Shown: positions 9,363-18,851 of the stretch, one piece after another
How the letters are laid out: each line of letters starts with the position of its first letter
Position numbering within the stretch: the first letter of the stretch is position 1
NCBI GenBank assembly: GCA_024103005.1
Contig: JAGFJA010000066.1
Span: 1-64,000 of the forward strand
Direction of reading: 5' to 3'
Source of the DNA: Saprospiraceae bacterium
GTDB lineage: Bacteria > Bacteroidota > Bacteroidia > Chitinophagales > Saprospiraceae
Length of the DNA: 64,000 nucleotides
The notes under the pieces: model-generated
Told to the model about the DNA's origin: nothing
Seen by the model: the letters and a program-made list of their open reading frames with translations, nothing else
Databases searched by the model: none
Translations under genes and position numbers: made by a program

Positions 9363-11366
9363 ATGAGAAACTGGTTTTATCTTTCAATTGGCTTAATTTA
9401 TCTGGGATTTTCGTCTTGTATCCCGAATAAGCCTAAATCAAATCTGAACTTCTTTCTTGATCTGGAAGATAAGGAGATACAAATGGCCTTTGAGGCAGGA
9501 TACAATCATTCCCGTGATTCACTCTTAACTTTATTCCATCATAAAAACCCGACCATTAGGTATATTGCCGTCAATGCTTTTGCTTCATGGCCTGATACAA
9601 CCGTAATTGATTCAATTGCTCCTCTATTGAAGGACGTGGATGAAAATGTTCGTATCGGAGCGGCATATAGTTTAGGTCAGATGAGAAGTCTTAGATCTGA
9701 ACCCTATCTTAAACAATCTTTTGTAAAGTTTGACAGCCTTAATAATAATCAATTGTTTAATGCAACCATTCTTGAATCACTGGGAAAATGCGGTAGCATA
9801 GAAACTTTAAAACTTATAGCTGGAGTCAAATCTTATCTGCCAACAGACAGCGTCTTAGTCGCAGGTCAGAGTAGGTCCTTATACAGGTTCGCCTTGAGAG
9901 ATATGATAGTTCCTGAAGGCACAAAAACTTGCCTTCATATCACTAATACACTCGCGTATCCTTATGAAGCCCGACTGTACGCGGCTAACTATCTGTCAAA
10001 AGCAAAAGGTATTGATCTCAAAGGTCATGTAGATACATTGATTCATTATTTCAACCTAGAAAAAAATCCTAATATTCAAAAAGCACTCGCACTTGCCATA
10101 TCAAAAACTAAAACTGAGAAAGTCTTCAATTTCATTCAGGATGAATTAAGCAAATCCAATAATCCTTCGATCAGATATATTTTAATCAATAATATTCAGA
10201 CTTTTCCTTATGTACAATCCGATACAATTGCCTTCCTTTATATAAAGGATCCTGATTATCTGATAGCTCGTTCCGCTGCTCAGTATCTGATGCATTATGG
10301 AAATCCGGAAGATTCAAAAAAGTACTTTGAATGTTTTCTGGACCCTGCGACCAATAAGTCTGCTCATATAGAACTACTCGGTGCTGCAAACAAACACACA
10401 CCATATACCTTTTCTGTAACAAAGAGTACCATTAACAACATATTGAAAGACAGCCTTTTAAATGTTCCGGATGTATATCGTAAAACAGATATTATAGAGG
10501 CATTGTCCTATGATGTTACAAATTTTATGTTCATCAGAAATGTTACTGAAAAGTCACCTGACAAGGCTCTTCAGGTAGTAGGGCTTGAAAGTTTTGGAAA
10601 CATCTTAGGAAATCCTTATTTTCAGAAGGTGTACAGGTCAAATTATATCCCTTATAAAAAGTTGATATTCTCCTATTTAATTGATGGCATTTTATCCAAA
10701 GATGTAGGGTTGGTTTCGACGGCAGCCATGGTTTTGAGAAATCCTGAATTAAATTTCAAAACTTTTTTTCCAAGTGACTCTTTATTCAGAATAGCTCAGA
10801 GGAAACAGAAATTGCCTGAAAATGTAGAGGCTTATAATGAATTAGCCAAAACCATATCTTATTGGAGCGGCCAACCGTACAAACCCGGGCCAGATAAGGG
10901 CTTCAGGATGATGGATTGGGCAGTCCTGAATAATATTACGGATAGTACTACCTGCACAATAATAACCGGTAGAGGAACCATTAAAATCCAATTGTTACCA
11001 TCTGTTGCTCCGATGACAGTAGCTAATTGGGTTGAATTGCTCAAAAGGAACTATTACAACAACAAAAGTTTTCACAGAGTAGTTCCAAATTTTGTAATAC
11101 AGAATGGATGCAACAGAGGTGATGGATTCGGTGCGCTCAATTATACTATCCGGTCTGAATTTACTCAGGTATATTATGATCATGCCGGCTTTGTAGGCAT
11201 GGCATCGGCCGGACCGGATACCGAATCGGCGCAATTCTTCATAACATCATCCGCTACGCCCCACCTGGATGGCAGATACACTATTTTTGCAAAAGTAATT
11301 TCAGGCATGGATGTCGTTAACAAAATTCGCAAAGGAGACAAAATTTTAAAAATCAATATTAAATAA
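9363..11366 (+). CDS. Lipoprotein with HEAT repeats fused to a cyclophilin-type peptidyl-prolyl isomerase
   Basis: A 667-residue predicted lipoprotein (lipobox LGFSSC). The N-terminal two thirds are HEAT-like helical pairs, for example NPTIRYIAVNAFASWPDT and DENVRIGAAYSLGQM. The last 150 residues are a cyclophilin domain with SFHRVVPNFVIQNG, ESAQFFITSS and LDGRYTIFAKV. The active-site Arg is kept in FHRV, while Cys replaces the usual Gly-Asp after QNG. It probably folds or scaffolds envelope proteins in the periplasm. The frame extends back to a TTG at 9333, but the ATG at 9363 gives a proper lipoprotein signal. gcvT starts 14 bases downstream. Confidence 0.85.
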   Translation: MRNWFYLSIGLIYLGFSSCIPNKPKSNLNFFLDLEDKEIQMAFEAGYNHSRDSLLTLFHHKNPTIRYIAVNAFASWPDTTVIDSIAPLLKDVDENVRIGAAYSLGQMRSLRSEPYLKQSFVKFDSLNNNQLFNATILESLGKCGSIETLKLIAGVKSYLPTDSVLVAGQSRSLYRFALRDMIVPEGTKTCLHITNTLAYPYEARLYAANYLSKAKGIDLKGHVDTLIHYFNLEKNPNIQKALALAISKTKTEKVFNFIQDELSKSNNPSIRYILINNIQTFPYVQSDTIAFLYIKDPDYLIARSAAQYLMHYGNPEDSKKYFECFLDPATNKSAHIELLGAANKHTPYTFSVTKSTINNILKDSLLNVPDVYRKTDIIEALSYDVTNFMFIRNVTEKSPDKALQVVGLESFGNILGNPYFQKVYRSNYIPYKKLIFSYLIDGILSKDVGLVSTAAMVLRNPELNFKTFFPSDSLFRIAQRKQKLPENVEAYNELAKTISYWSGQPYKPGPDKGFRMMDWAVLNNITDSTTCTIITGRGTIKIQLLPSVAPMTVANWVELLKRNYYNNKSFHRVVPNFVIQNGCNRGDGFGALNYTIRSEFTQVYYDHAGFVGMASAGPDTESAQFFITSSATPHLDGRYTIFAKVISGMDVVNKIRKGDKILKINIK

Positions 11367-11380
11367 ATTCAAATAATATC

Positions 11381-12478
11381 ATGAAAGAAACACCATTGAC
11401 CGCAAAACACATCAGTTTAGCTGCCAAGATGGCTGAATTTGCAGGCTTTAATATGCCGATATCTTATAAAAGCATCATTGATGAACACTTAGCTGTCCGA
11501 AAAAGTGTCGGCCTGTTTGATGTAAGTCACATGGGCGAATTTATGGTACAGGGAAATGATGCGGAATCATTTTTGCAAAAGATTACTTCCAATGACGTAA
11601 GTGCATTAAAACCCGGTGCTATTCAATATTCCTGCCTGCCTAACACGAAGGGCGGAATTGTGGACGATTTACTTGTTTACAGACTTGATGACAAAGAAGG
11701 CAAAAAAGCCTTTCTCTTGGTTGTAAATGCCGGAAATATGAACAAAGACTGGGAATGGATTCATTCATTCAAAATTGGAGATGTAGAAATAGCCGACCTA
11801 TCTGAATCAACTGCCTTATTAGCACTGCAGGGACCTAAAGCTATCTCTACCTTGCAAAAGCTCACGGATGTCAACCTGTCAGAAATACCATATTATCATT
11901 TCAAATATGGGACAGTAGCCGGGGTGGAAGAAGTGCTCATTTCAGCAACAGGATATACCGGATCAGGCGGTTTTGAATTATACTGTAAGAATGAAGATGC
12001 ATTAAAGTTATGGGATGCATTAATGGATGCCGGAGAAGAATTCGGAATTATGCCGGCAGGACTTGGTGCCAGGGATACCCTAAGAATGGAAATGGGATTT
12101 TGTCTTTATGGTAATGATATTGATGATACAACCTCTCCCATGGAGGCCGGCTTGGGTTGGATAACAAAATTGAAGAAGGGGTCTTTCAACTCATCAGAAA
12201 TTTTTGAAGCTCAAAAAAGGGATGGAATTAAGAGAAAACTAATTGGTTTTAAATTAAAAGACAGGCGCGTTCCTCGTCATGGCTATCGTATTCTGGATAG
12301 TGAAAACAATCCAATCGGAGAAGTTACCTCAGGAACTATGTCTCCTTCGTTAGGCTATCCAATTGCTTTAGGCTATATAGCAACAGAGCATGCAAAGCCG
12401 GGAAATACAGCATATATAGAAATAAATAATAAACCTTTTGAAGCACAAATCGTTAAATTACCAATAATACAGTTATAA
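11381..12478 (+). CDS. gcvT: Aminomethyltransferase, glycine cleavage T protein
   Basis: A 365-residue tetrahydrofolate-dependent aminomethyltransferase, the full family length. Visible features are SVGLFDVSHMGEF near residue 50, LALQGPKA, the TGYTGSGGFELY loop, and RDTLRMEMGFCLYGNDID with the folate-site residues. It transfers the aminomethyl carbon from lipoyl-H protein to THF in glycine catabolism. gcvH and gcvP are not in the window. It sits between the HEAT/cyclophilin gene (14 bases) and the regulator (19 bases) in one transcription unit. There is no room for a glycine riboswitch directly upstream. Confidence 0.95.
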   Translation: MKETPLTAKHISLAAKMAEFAGFNMPISYKSIIDEHLAVRKSVGLFDVSHMGEFMVQGNDAESFLQKITSNDVSALKPGAIQYSCLPNTKGGIVDDLLVYRLDDKEGKKAFLLVVNAGNMNKDWEWIHSFKIGDVEIADLSESTALLALQGPKAISTLQKLTDVNLSEIPYYHFKYGTVAGVEEVLISATGYTGSGGFELYCKNEDALKLWDALMDAGEEFGIMPAGLGARDTLRMEMGFCLYGNDIDDTTSPMEAGLGWITKLKKGSFNSSEIFEAQKRDGIKRKLIGFKLKDRRVPRHGYRILDSENNPIGEVTSGTMSPSLGYPIALGYIATEHAKPGNTAYIEINNKPFEAQIVKLPIIQL

Positions 12479-12497
12479 AGAAGGAAATTGAATCTTT

Positions 12498-13010
12498 ATG
12501 GGATGTAGTTCTGAATTTGTTGCTACTAGAAAAGAATTCATCGAACGCTGGGGTAAGATTAGCAGTAGTTGGGGCGTCTGTAAAAGCATGGCACAGGTAC
12601 ATGCCTTATTGCTTATTAGTGCCAAACCAATGAGTGCCACATGTATTATGGAAGAATTGGATATTTCCAGTGGCGGGGTGAATACTCATTTGAGAGAATT
12701 GGTTGACTGGGGGCTGGTCTATAAATGTCAAAATATTTCCGGGCGTAAAGATTACTATCATGCCGAGAAAGATTTAACCAAGGTATTCAGGCAAATTATT
12801 GTCAATAGAAAGAAAAGAGAATTAGACCCCATAATTGAATTATTGAATCAGGTTGAACACCAAAAGGCAAGCTGTCCGGATTCTGAAGAATTCGTAAAAA
12901 TTGTTTCTGAAATAAGGGCACTTAGCACCCAATTGGAAAACACCCTGGATTCGATATTAAATACCGATCAACAATGGATGGTAAACGCTCTTTTCCGACT
13001 AGCCCATTAA
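12498..13010 (+). CDS. GbsR/MarR-family winged-helix transcriptional regulator
   Basis: A 170-residue DNA-binding protein. The segment RWGKISSSWGVCKSMAQVHALLL matches the N-terminal part of GbsR-like regulators, and SATCIMEELDISSGGVNTHLREL is the recognition helix-turn-helix. It is followed by the wing (GLVYKCQNISGRKDYY) and a C-terminal dimerisation helix. The effector is unknown. It lies in a tight operon between gcvT and an acyltransferase, so it may regulate membrane or osmolyte functions, though this is inference from position only. Confidence 0.8.
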   Translation: MGCSSEFVATRKEFIERWGKISSSWGVCKSMAQVHALLLISAKPMSATCIMEELDISSGGVNTHLRELVDWGLVYKCQNISGRKDYYHAEKDLTKVFRQIIVNRKKRELDPIIELLNQVEHQKASCPDSEEFVKIVSEIRALSTQLENTLDSILNTDQQWMVNALFRLAH

Positions 13011-13020
13011 TCCGGGCTGA

Positions 13021-13929
13021 ATGAAAATTATCACAATAATTATTTATTATGGGTTGATTATGCCCATATCAGTCCTTCCAATGCGGGTATTGTATATGCT
13101 TTCTGATATTCTTTTTGGGATAATATACCTGACCGGATACAGAAAAGATGTAGTCAAAATAAATATAGATCGGTCTTTTCCGGAAAAATCAGAAAAAGAG
13201 AAAAAAGATATAGTTAAATACTTTTATCGCCATCTATGTGATCTTATCGTCGAAAGTTTGAAGTGTTTTTCCATTAGAAGAGAAGATGCGCTCAGACGCA
13301 TGAAAATGGATAATCTTGACGAAATCCTCGATAGTTATAAGAAAGGCAAAAGCATAATCCTGGCAGGAGGACATTACAACAACTGGGAAATGTTTGCTGT
13401 GGCTATCCAACATTACATCCCGTTTAAAACCATTGCAATATACAGCCCGCTAAAAAATAAGTTTATTGACCGAAAAATGCAAAATTCTAGAAGCAGGTTT
13501 GGGCTTACCTTGATCCCAATGAAACAAATCGGAACCTATTTAAGCCATCACAAAGATAAACAAACTGCTACAATATTTGCCTTTGACCAATCACCCAGCA
13601 ACCCGCACAATGCATACTGGATGACATTTCTCAATCAGGAAACAGGAGTTCAGCTCGGTGTCGAAAAATATGCCAATAAATTTGATATGCCCGTATATTA
13701 CGGATGTATAAATAAAGAAAAACGCGGTTATTATAATTGTCATTTTATCAAGATAACCGATGATCCTTCTATGATGGAAGATGGCCAATTAACTTCTGAA
13801 ATAAATAAACAACTTGAATCAGATATTCGAAAAAATCCGCCATACTGGTTATGGAGCCATAAACGGTGGAAAAGGCAAAAGCCGGAAAACTATGTTTTAA
13901 GATCTTTAAAGACAAAGGACAATTCATAA
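13021..13929 (+). CDS. LpxL/HtrB-like lipid acyltransferase
   Basis: A 302-residue member of the lipid A late-acyltransferase family, with an N-terminal membrane anchor. The catalytic H-x4-E motif is GHYNNWE (about residues 117-123). The motif-II region is SRSRFGLTLIPM. The acyl-binding-side motif is near FAFDQSP, and the C-terminus carries PPYWLWSHKRWKR, typical of the family. It likely adds a secondary acyl chain to lipid A or an ornithine-type lipid at the inner membrane. It begins 10 bases after the regulator gene. kdsB nearby shows that LPS core synthesis is encoded in this region. Confidence 0.85.
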   Translation: MKIITIIIYYGLIMPISVLPMRVLYMLSDILFGIIYLTGYRKDVVKINIDRSFPEKSEKEKKDIVKYFYRHLCDLIVESLKCFSIRREDALRRMKMDNLDEILDSYKKGKSIILAGGHYNNWEMFAVAIQHYIPFKTIAIYSPLKNKFIDRKMQNSRSRFGLTLIPMKQIGTYLSHHKDKQTATIFAFDQSPSNPHNAYWMTFLNQETGVQLGVEKYANKFDMPVYYGCINKEKRGYYNCHFIKITDDPSMMEDGQLTSEINKQLESDIRKNPPYWLWSHKRWKRQKPENYVLRSLKTKDNS

Positions 13930-13932
13930 AAA

Positions 13933-13962
13933 TGACCTAAAATAAAACCGGTCACTTTTATA
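13933..13962. terminator. Weak hairpin between convergent genes
   Basis: TGACC and GGTCA arms around a 12-base AT-rich loop, with A-rich and T-rich flanks on both sides, lie between the acyltransferase and M42 peptidase stops. The core stem is only about five pairs, so it is a weak bidirectional terminator candidate. Confidence 0.35.
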
Positions 13963-13986
13963 TTATTATCCCATGTGCTTCATTCC

Positions 13987-15069
13987 TTAAAAGTATTTAA
14001 AATTAAAGCCGGGATCAATCTTTAAAACTGTTTTATAAATCAGCTTTATCAGATTTTCGATATCATGTTTATGAGCCATCTCAACTGTCGTATGCATATA
14101 CCTCAACGGCAGTGAAATAAGAGTACTTGGAATTCCGCCATTGGAGTAAGCAAATGCATCTGTATCTGTACCTGTGCTTCTTGATGCAACCGAAAGTTGG
14201 TAAGGTATTTCTTCCTCCTTAGCTGCATCTATGACCATTTGCAGCAACTTATTGTGGATAGAGGGTGCATAAGTCAAGGCAGGTCCTGCCCCGCTTGCTA
14301 TGTCGCCCTGTTCTATTTTATTGATCATCGGAGTCCTTGTATCATGGGTTACATCTGTAACGATAGCCATATTAGGACGGATGGTCTGAGCGATCATTTC
14401 TGCACCTCTAAGTCCTATCTCCTCCTGAACAGAATTAACAAAGTACAGTCCAAAAGGTAATTCGGATTTATGTTCAGACAATAACTTTGCCACCTGAGCA
14501 ATACAATATCCTCCCATTCTGTTATCTAATGCCCGGCCACAATAATAATTTTCACCTAATTCAAAGAATTCATCCTGATAAGTTACGACACAGCCAACGT
14601 GAATTCCTTTTTCCAATACCTCCGCTTTATTTTTAGCACCTATATCAATACAAATATTTTCAAGAGAAGGCGCCATATCCAGATTTTTCCCTTTCCTGGT
14701 GTGAATTGCCGGCCAACCAAAAACTCCTTTCACCACTCCACCCGGAGTATGTATATTGACTCTCATAGAAGGAGCAATGATGTGATCGGATCCTCCATTG
14801 CGAATTACATAAATGAAACCTTCGTCGGTAATATAATTAACAAACCAGGAAATTTCATCAGCATGTGCCTCTATTACAACTTTATACTCGTGTTGAGGAT
14901 TAATTACTCCATAGGCAGTTCCGTAATAGTCTGATCTGATCTCATCTACAAATGGTGAAATATACTCTGTCCATATTTTTTGCCCCGCCATTTCATATCC
15001 TGTAGGAGAAGCATTGTTCATGTATCTGAATAAGAAATCAAGGTGATCCGGTTGTCGTGATTCTGACAT
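13987..15069 (-). CDS. M42 family metalloaminopeptidase
   Basis: A 360-residue cytoplasmic peptidase of the M42 (FrvX/PepA-like, tetrahedral aminopeptidase) family. Metal ligands and catalytic residues appear in order: AHADE, GRALDNRMGG, NSVQEEIGLRGAEM (the Glu-Glu pair), VTDVTHD and a C-terminal RYMHT. All ligands are present, so it should be active with two Zn or Co ions. The ATG at 15069 is preferred to a TTG two codons earlier. Substrate is not predictable beyond peptides with a free N-terminus. Confidence 0.9.
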   Translation of the reverse strand: MSESRQPDHLDFLFRYMNNASPTGYEMAGQKIWTEYISPFVDEIRSDYYGTAYGVINPQHEYKVVIEAHADEISWFVNYITDEGFIYVIRNGGSDHIIAPSMRVNIHTPGGVVKGVFGWPAIHTRKGKNLDMAPSLENICIDIGAKNKAEVLEKGIHVGCVVTYQDEFFELGENYYCGRALDNRMGGYCIAQVAKLLSEHKSELPFGLYFVNSVQEEIGLRGAEMIAQTIRPNMAIVTDVTHDTRTPMINKIEQGDIASGAGPALTYAPSIHNKLLQMVIDAAKEEEIPYQLSVASRSTGTDTDAFAYSNGGIPSTLISLPLRYMHTTVEMAHKHDIENLIKLIYKTVLKIDPGFNFKYF

Positions 15070-15136
15070 ATTCAAAATGATTGTATCGTATTAAAAAAAG
15101 TTCACGAAGGTAGTACAATTAATAAATATTTCAAAG

Positions 15137-15766
15137 TTATTGGCGCCAAGCCTTAGGGTCTTTCTTCCATTCCATCAGATTCATCATTTGTTCTGCCGGA
15201 ATCATGTTACTCTTCACAGCAACATTTAAAAGCGTGTCATAATCTGAAAGGGTAATTACCTGAATACCCTTGTCTTCAAACAATTTTTTGGATTCTTCAA
15301 AACCATAAGAAAATATAGCCAACATGCCGGCTATCTGAGCACCTGCCTCAATCAAGGCTTCGATTGCCTGATAACTGCTTCCTCCGGTTGAAATCAAATC
15401 CTCTATAACCAGAACCCGCTGACCCGGAAGTAGTCTGCCCTCAACTGCATTTTTCAATCCATGGGATTTTGCTGCAGTCCGGACGTAGATAAACGGTAAC
15501 TCCAGTCTGTCCGCCAACAACATACCGTGAGCAATGCCTCCTGTCGCTACACCGGCAATTACGTCAATTTGTCCAAATGAAGCTGATGCTTCCTGAAATC
15601 CTTCGCAAATCAGATTTCGAGCTTCGATATCACTTAGGCTTTTGCGGTTATCACAATAAATCGGCGATTTAATACCGGATGCCCATGTGAAAGGCTCTTT
15701 ATAATTAAGATTAATTGCGTTAATTTGCAATAGCTTTTGAGCAATTTTACTTTTGTAATCAATCAT
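15137..15766 (-). CDS. pyrE: Orotate phosphoribosyltransferase
   Basis: A 209-residue PRTase. It shows the N-terminal FTWASGIKSPIYCDNR motif of bacterial PyrE and the PRPP loop VLVIEDLISTGGSS (about 115-128). It converts orotate and PRPP into OMP in pyrimidine synthesis. It is divergent from the NUDIX gene with only 20 bases between start codons, so the NUDIX promoter lies inside the pyrE coding start. A -7-like element for pyrE, reading TACATTTG on the minus strand, is at 15784-15791. Confidence 0.95.
   Translation of the reverse strand: MIDYKSKIAQKLLQINAINLNYKEPFTWASGIKSPIYCDNRKSLSDIEARNLICEGFQEASASFGQIDVIAGVATGGIAHGMLLADRLELPFIYVRTAAKSHGLKNAVEGRLLPGQRVLVIEDLISTGGSSYQAIEALIEAGAQIAGMLAIFSYGFEESKKLFEDKGIQVITLSDYDTLLNVAVKSNMIPAEQMMNLMEWKKDPKAWRQ
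15725..15755 (+). promoter_or_regulatory. Bacteroidota promoter for NUDIX-kdsB
   Basis: TTG at 15725-15727, a 20-base spacer and TACTTTTG at 15748-15755 match the TTG/TAnnTTTG consensus closely. The start of transcription would be about 25 bases before the NUDIX ATG. It overlaps the first codons of divergent pyrE. Confidence 0.6.
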
Positions 15767-15786
15767 ATTTAAGGAATTGTCGCCAA

Positions 15787-16410
15787 ATGTATAAAATTTA
15801 TATCAACGAAATGCCGGTAAATTTAATTAAAAGTGAAATGGTAGGCAGTATTAATCCTTCCAATTCAAATATTATTGTTATTCCATACTTAGGCAAACCG
15901 AATGTTTTACATCAAATTATTAAATTATCCGAACCACCCTATACGTTCGATGAAATTTTTATATATTCCCATACTCCGGAGCAAATTCTGAAGGCGTTAA
16001 AATCCGAAATAAAAGAAATAATTGCCGGAGGAGGTATAGTATTTAATGAGTTTAATGAAGTTTTATTCATTTACAGAAGAGGTTATTGGGACTTACCAAA
16101 AGGTAAGCATGAAAAAAACGAATCTATTGAACAAACATCTATCAGAGAAGTCGAGGAAGAAACAGGCATATCAGGTCTCCAATTGGGTCGCTACCTGGGT
16201 GATACTTACCACTTATTTAAAACACAGAGAAACGGAAATTATTTCTTAAAAAAAACATATTGGTACAAGATGACGACTCACAAACAGCAAATCAAAGTTC
16301 AAAAAGAAGAAGATATTGATGATGCTGTATGGCTCCCTATTCCAACGTTTCTAAAAGAATGCAAGCCTACATTCAATAATATACTGGACATTCTTAAAAG
16401 AGTAAATTAA
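15787..16410 (+). CDS. NUDIX hydrolase
   Basis: A 207-residue protein. The NUDIX box is complete: GKHEKNE, seven residues, then REVEEETGI, giving the G-x5-E-x7-REUxEExGU signature. The first 75 residues form an extra domain before it. It should hydrolyse a nucleoside diphosphate-linked substrate with Mg ions; the actual substrate cannot be read from sequence. kdsB follows after 11 bases, so a link to nucleotide-sugar metabolism is possible. Confidence 0.85.
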   Translation: MYKIYINEMPVNLIKSEMVGSINPSNSNIIVIPYLGKPNVLHQIIKLSEPPYTFDEIFIYSHTPEQILKALKSEIKEIIAGGGIVFNEFNEVLFIYRRGYWDLPKGKHEKNESIEQTSIREVEEETGISGLQLGRYLGDTYHLFKTQRNGNYFLKKTYWYKMTTHKQQIKVQKEEDIDDAVWLPIPTFLKECKPTFNNILDILKRVN

Positions 16411-16421
16411 AATTCAATAAA

Positions 16422-17162
16422 GTGCAAATAGCTGCCTTAATTCCAGCCAGACTCGAATCCACCCGTTTTCCGGGTAAGCTTCTAAAAAAAATCGGGGATA
16501 AATCGATTATTAGCCACGTATATGACAATATGGTTGCAACCGGATTATTTGCCCATGTTGGCGTAGTGTGCAACCACCAAGATATTTATGATGAAATAAA
16601 AAATCACGGTGGAGTTGCATATATGAGTCGCGAAGAACACGATAACGGAACATCCAGAATTGCTGAGATAGCTGTCGATATGGACTATCCTATTATATTT
16701 AATGTACAGGGAGACGAACCCTTTGTCAATTCTTCTATTCTAAAACCCTTAGTGGATATTTTTTTAGCAGATGTACAGGAAAAAATAGATATCGTATCAC
16801 CAATGACACAATTGGAAAATGAATCGGATATCGCCAACCCGAATATTGTGAAAGTGGTAACCACTTCAAGTATGGAAGCATTATACTTTTCAAGGAGCCC
16901 TATACCCTATCAAAGAAATAAAGAAAGCCAACGAGTCTGCTACAGGCACATCGGAATATACGGGTATCGCAAGACTGCATTGACAAAAATCAAGAACTTT
17001 CCAGAAAGTAATTTAGAAAATCAGGAAATGATAGAATGTCTAAGATATCTTGATCATGGCATGAAAATCAAGATGGCGATAACTAAATCACAAGGAGTAA
17101 GTATCGATACACCTGAAGATTTAAACAAAGCAATTAATTATTACCACAGAAGTCGTGAATAA
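16422..17162 (+). CDS. kdsB: 3-deoxy-manno-octulosonate (KDO) cytidylyltransferase
   Basis: A 246-residue CMP-KDO synthetase, family length. It starts MQIAALIPARLESTRFPGK (start codon GTG), the nucleotide-binding N-terminus typical of KdsB. It continues with FNVQGDEPF and the CYRHIGIYGYR segment near the sugar site. It activates KDO with CTP for transfer to lipid A. Its presence indicates an LPS with a KDO core. Translation is probably coupled to the NUDIX gene 11 bases upstream. Confidence 0.93.
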   Translation: MQIAALIPARLESTRFPGKLLKKIGDKSIISHVYDNMVATGLFAHVGVVCNHQDIYDEIKNHGGVAYMSREEHDNGTSRIAEIAVDMDYPIIFNVQGDEPFVNSSILKPLVDIFLADVQEKIDIVSPMTQLENESDIANPNIVKVVTTSSMEALYFSRSPIPYQRNKESQRVCYRHIGIYGYRKTALTKIKNFPESNLENQEMIECLRYLDHGMKIKMAITKSQGVSIDTPEDLNKAINYYHRSRE

Positions 17163-17352
17163 TCCGGTTCAATGCTGTTTTTATTTAGCAAAAATCTAAT
17201 CAGATATAAATTGTTACCTGTATTACTTTGAAGATTTCAAGTCATAAAATAATTTAATTTATATAGCTCTGTATAATAGTTTGTTAAATTGTATCTTTGT
17301 AACTTCAGAATCTTCTATGATTCTGTTTCCTACCAGACAAGATTGAAATAAT

Positions 17353-17913
17353 ATGCAACAACAATCAGATGGACAGATTATAATAGGGATAGACCCGGGA
17401 ACCATAAAAATGGGATATGCTATTATCCGCCATCGAAAAAACATGCCTGAGCTTATGGATTATGGCGTATTGAATTTACAGTACGTTGACGATGCGCACG
17501 AAAAACTGCATCAAATTTTTGTTAAAATGGAACAATTGATACAAAAATACCAGATCTCTGAACTGGCAATCGAGGCACCGTTTTTTGGTAAAAATGTTCA
17601 ATCTATGCTCAAGTTAGGGCGTGCACAGGGTGTTGTCATCTCTGCGGCCAGATATTTCGGGCTTATTAGTACAGAATATTCACCACGCAAAATCAAACAA
17701 TCAGTTGCCGGAAATGGTAATGCCTCCAAAGAACAAGTAGCAAGAATGATTGAAAAACAATTCGGCGTTTCTCTTCAGGATGCAGGGCTGGACGCCACAG
17801 ATGCACTTTCAGTGGCTATATGCCATTCTTTTTCCAAAAGAAATATAATTGCAAAAGGTGGAAGTAAAAACTGGTCGGACTTTATAAGAAAAAACCCTGA
17901 CAAAGTATTATAG
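17353..17913 (+). CDS. ruvC: Crossover junction endodeoxyribonuclease RuvC
   Basis: A 186-residue Holliday-junction resolvase. The four catalytic acids are placed as in the family: IIGIDPGT (Asp), LAIEAPFFGKN (Glu) and DATDALSVAICH (two Asp). It cuts four-way junctions with RuvAB during recombination; ruvA and ruvB are not here. A -7-like TATCTTTG lies at 17292-17299, about 54 bases before the ATG. The gene is convergent with HIT-greA, with no clear terminator in between. Confidence 0.93.
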   Translation: MQQQSDGQIIIGIDPGTIKMGYAIIRHRKNMPELMDYGVLNLQYVDDAHEKLHQIFVKMEQLIQKYQISELAIEAPFFGKNVQSMLKLGRAQGVVISAARYFGLISTEYSPRKIKQSVAGNGNASKEQVARMIEKQFGVSLQDAGLDATDALSVAICHSFSKRNIIAKGGSKNWSDFIRKNPDKVL

Positions 17914-17962
17914 CCAAGGGAATTTCATCATAAATGCCTTACTAAATAAAGAATGTCTAACT

Positions 17963-18355
17963 TTAAATTGAACTTCGGATTTTGTCTGCCAAAGCTGAAA
18001 ACTCTTCCTCTGACATGCTAAGCGGCAGATTTTTAAAATTCATATCTGACACAGCATTAATAGGCATCAGATGTACATGGGTATGCGGCACTTCCAGCCC
18101 AACCACGGCAACGCCTATACGACTGCAAGAAACGACTGATTTTAAGGCTTTAGCTATTTTTTTTGCCACGAGCATCAGCCCTATATATTCTTCGCTGTCC
18201 AAATCGAAAATATAATCCACCTCATTTTTGGGAATAACCAAGGTATGACCTTTTACAACCGGGCGAATGTCTAAAAAAGCGAAGTAGTGCTCATCTTCAT
18301 AAACTTTATAACAAGGCAGTTCACCTGCGATAATACGACTAAATATACTTGGCAT
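17963..18355 (-). CDS. HIT family protein (Hint-like nucleotide hydrolase)
   Basis: A 130-residue histidine-triad protein. The start (IFSRIIAGELPCYKVYEDEH) and the triad HTHVHLMP near residue 92 are standard for Hint-type nucleoside phosphoramidases. It lacks any extra domain. It starts 4 bases after the greA stop, so the two form an operon, an arrangement I recall from other Bacteroidota. Confidence 0.9.
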   Translation of the reverse strand: MPSIFSRIIAGELPCYKVYEDEHYFAFLDIRPVVKGHTLVIPKNEVDYIFDLDSEEYIGLMLVAKKIAKALKSVVSCSRIGVAVVGLEVPHTHVHLMPINAVSDMNFKNLPLSMSEEEFSALADKIRSSI

Positions 18356-18359
18356 AATA

Positions 18360-18833
18360 TCAATGATACAGTTTTAGGATTCTAAATTCCATGGCACCTG
18401 CAGGTGTATTTACCTGAGCTATTTCACCTTCTCTTTTACCCATTAACCCCTGTCCTATTGGCGAATTACCGGATATTTTCCCATTTTTCAAGTCAGACTC
18501 TGCCTCAGAAACAAGGGTATATTTAAAAACTTTCTTGGTCTTAGTATTTTCAATTTCAACCGTCGTTAAAAGTGTGACGATTGTAGGATCAAGTTGAGAT
18601 GTATCTAATAGTCGGGCGTTTGCCAGGATCTTTTCCAGTTCATTAATCCTTAATTCTAGCATTCCCTGGGCATTTTTTGCTGCATCATATTCTGCATTTT
18701 CAGACAAATCACCTTTTTCTCTTGCCTCTGCAATAGCCTTTGCTGCTTCCTGACGGCCCACAGATTTTAATTCATCAAGTTCAGCATTGAGCTTATCCAT
18801 GCCTTCCTGCGTTAAATATGTATATCCTGCCAT
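18360..18833 (-). CDS. greA: Transcription elongation factor GreA
   Basis: A 157-residue protein, full length for GreA. It has an N-terminal antiparallel coiled coil (LTQEGMDKLNAELDELK, then REKGDLSENAEYDAAK with the tip acids) and a C-terminal FKBP-like globular domain ending IGQGLMGKREGEIAQV. It inserts into the RNA polymerase secondary channel and stimulates transcript cleavage. First gene of greA-HIT; the terminator of the upstream PorV-like gene lies just before it. Confidence 0.95.
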   Translation of the reverse strand: MAGYTYLTQEGMDKLNAELDELKSVGRQEAAKAIAEAREKGDLSENAEYDAAKNAQGMLELRINELEKILANARLLDTSQLDPTIVTLLTTVEIENTKTKKVFKYTLVSEAESDLKNGKISGNSPIGQGLMGKREGEIAQVNTPAGAMEFRILKLYH

Positions 18834-18851
18834 AATATTTCTTTTTTAGAT

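Noticed and set aside
11367-11380. Glycine riboswitch before gcvT
   Set aside because: Only 14 bases separate gcvT from the previous gene.
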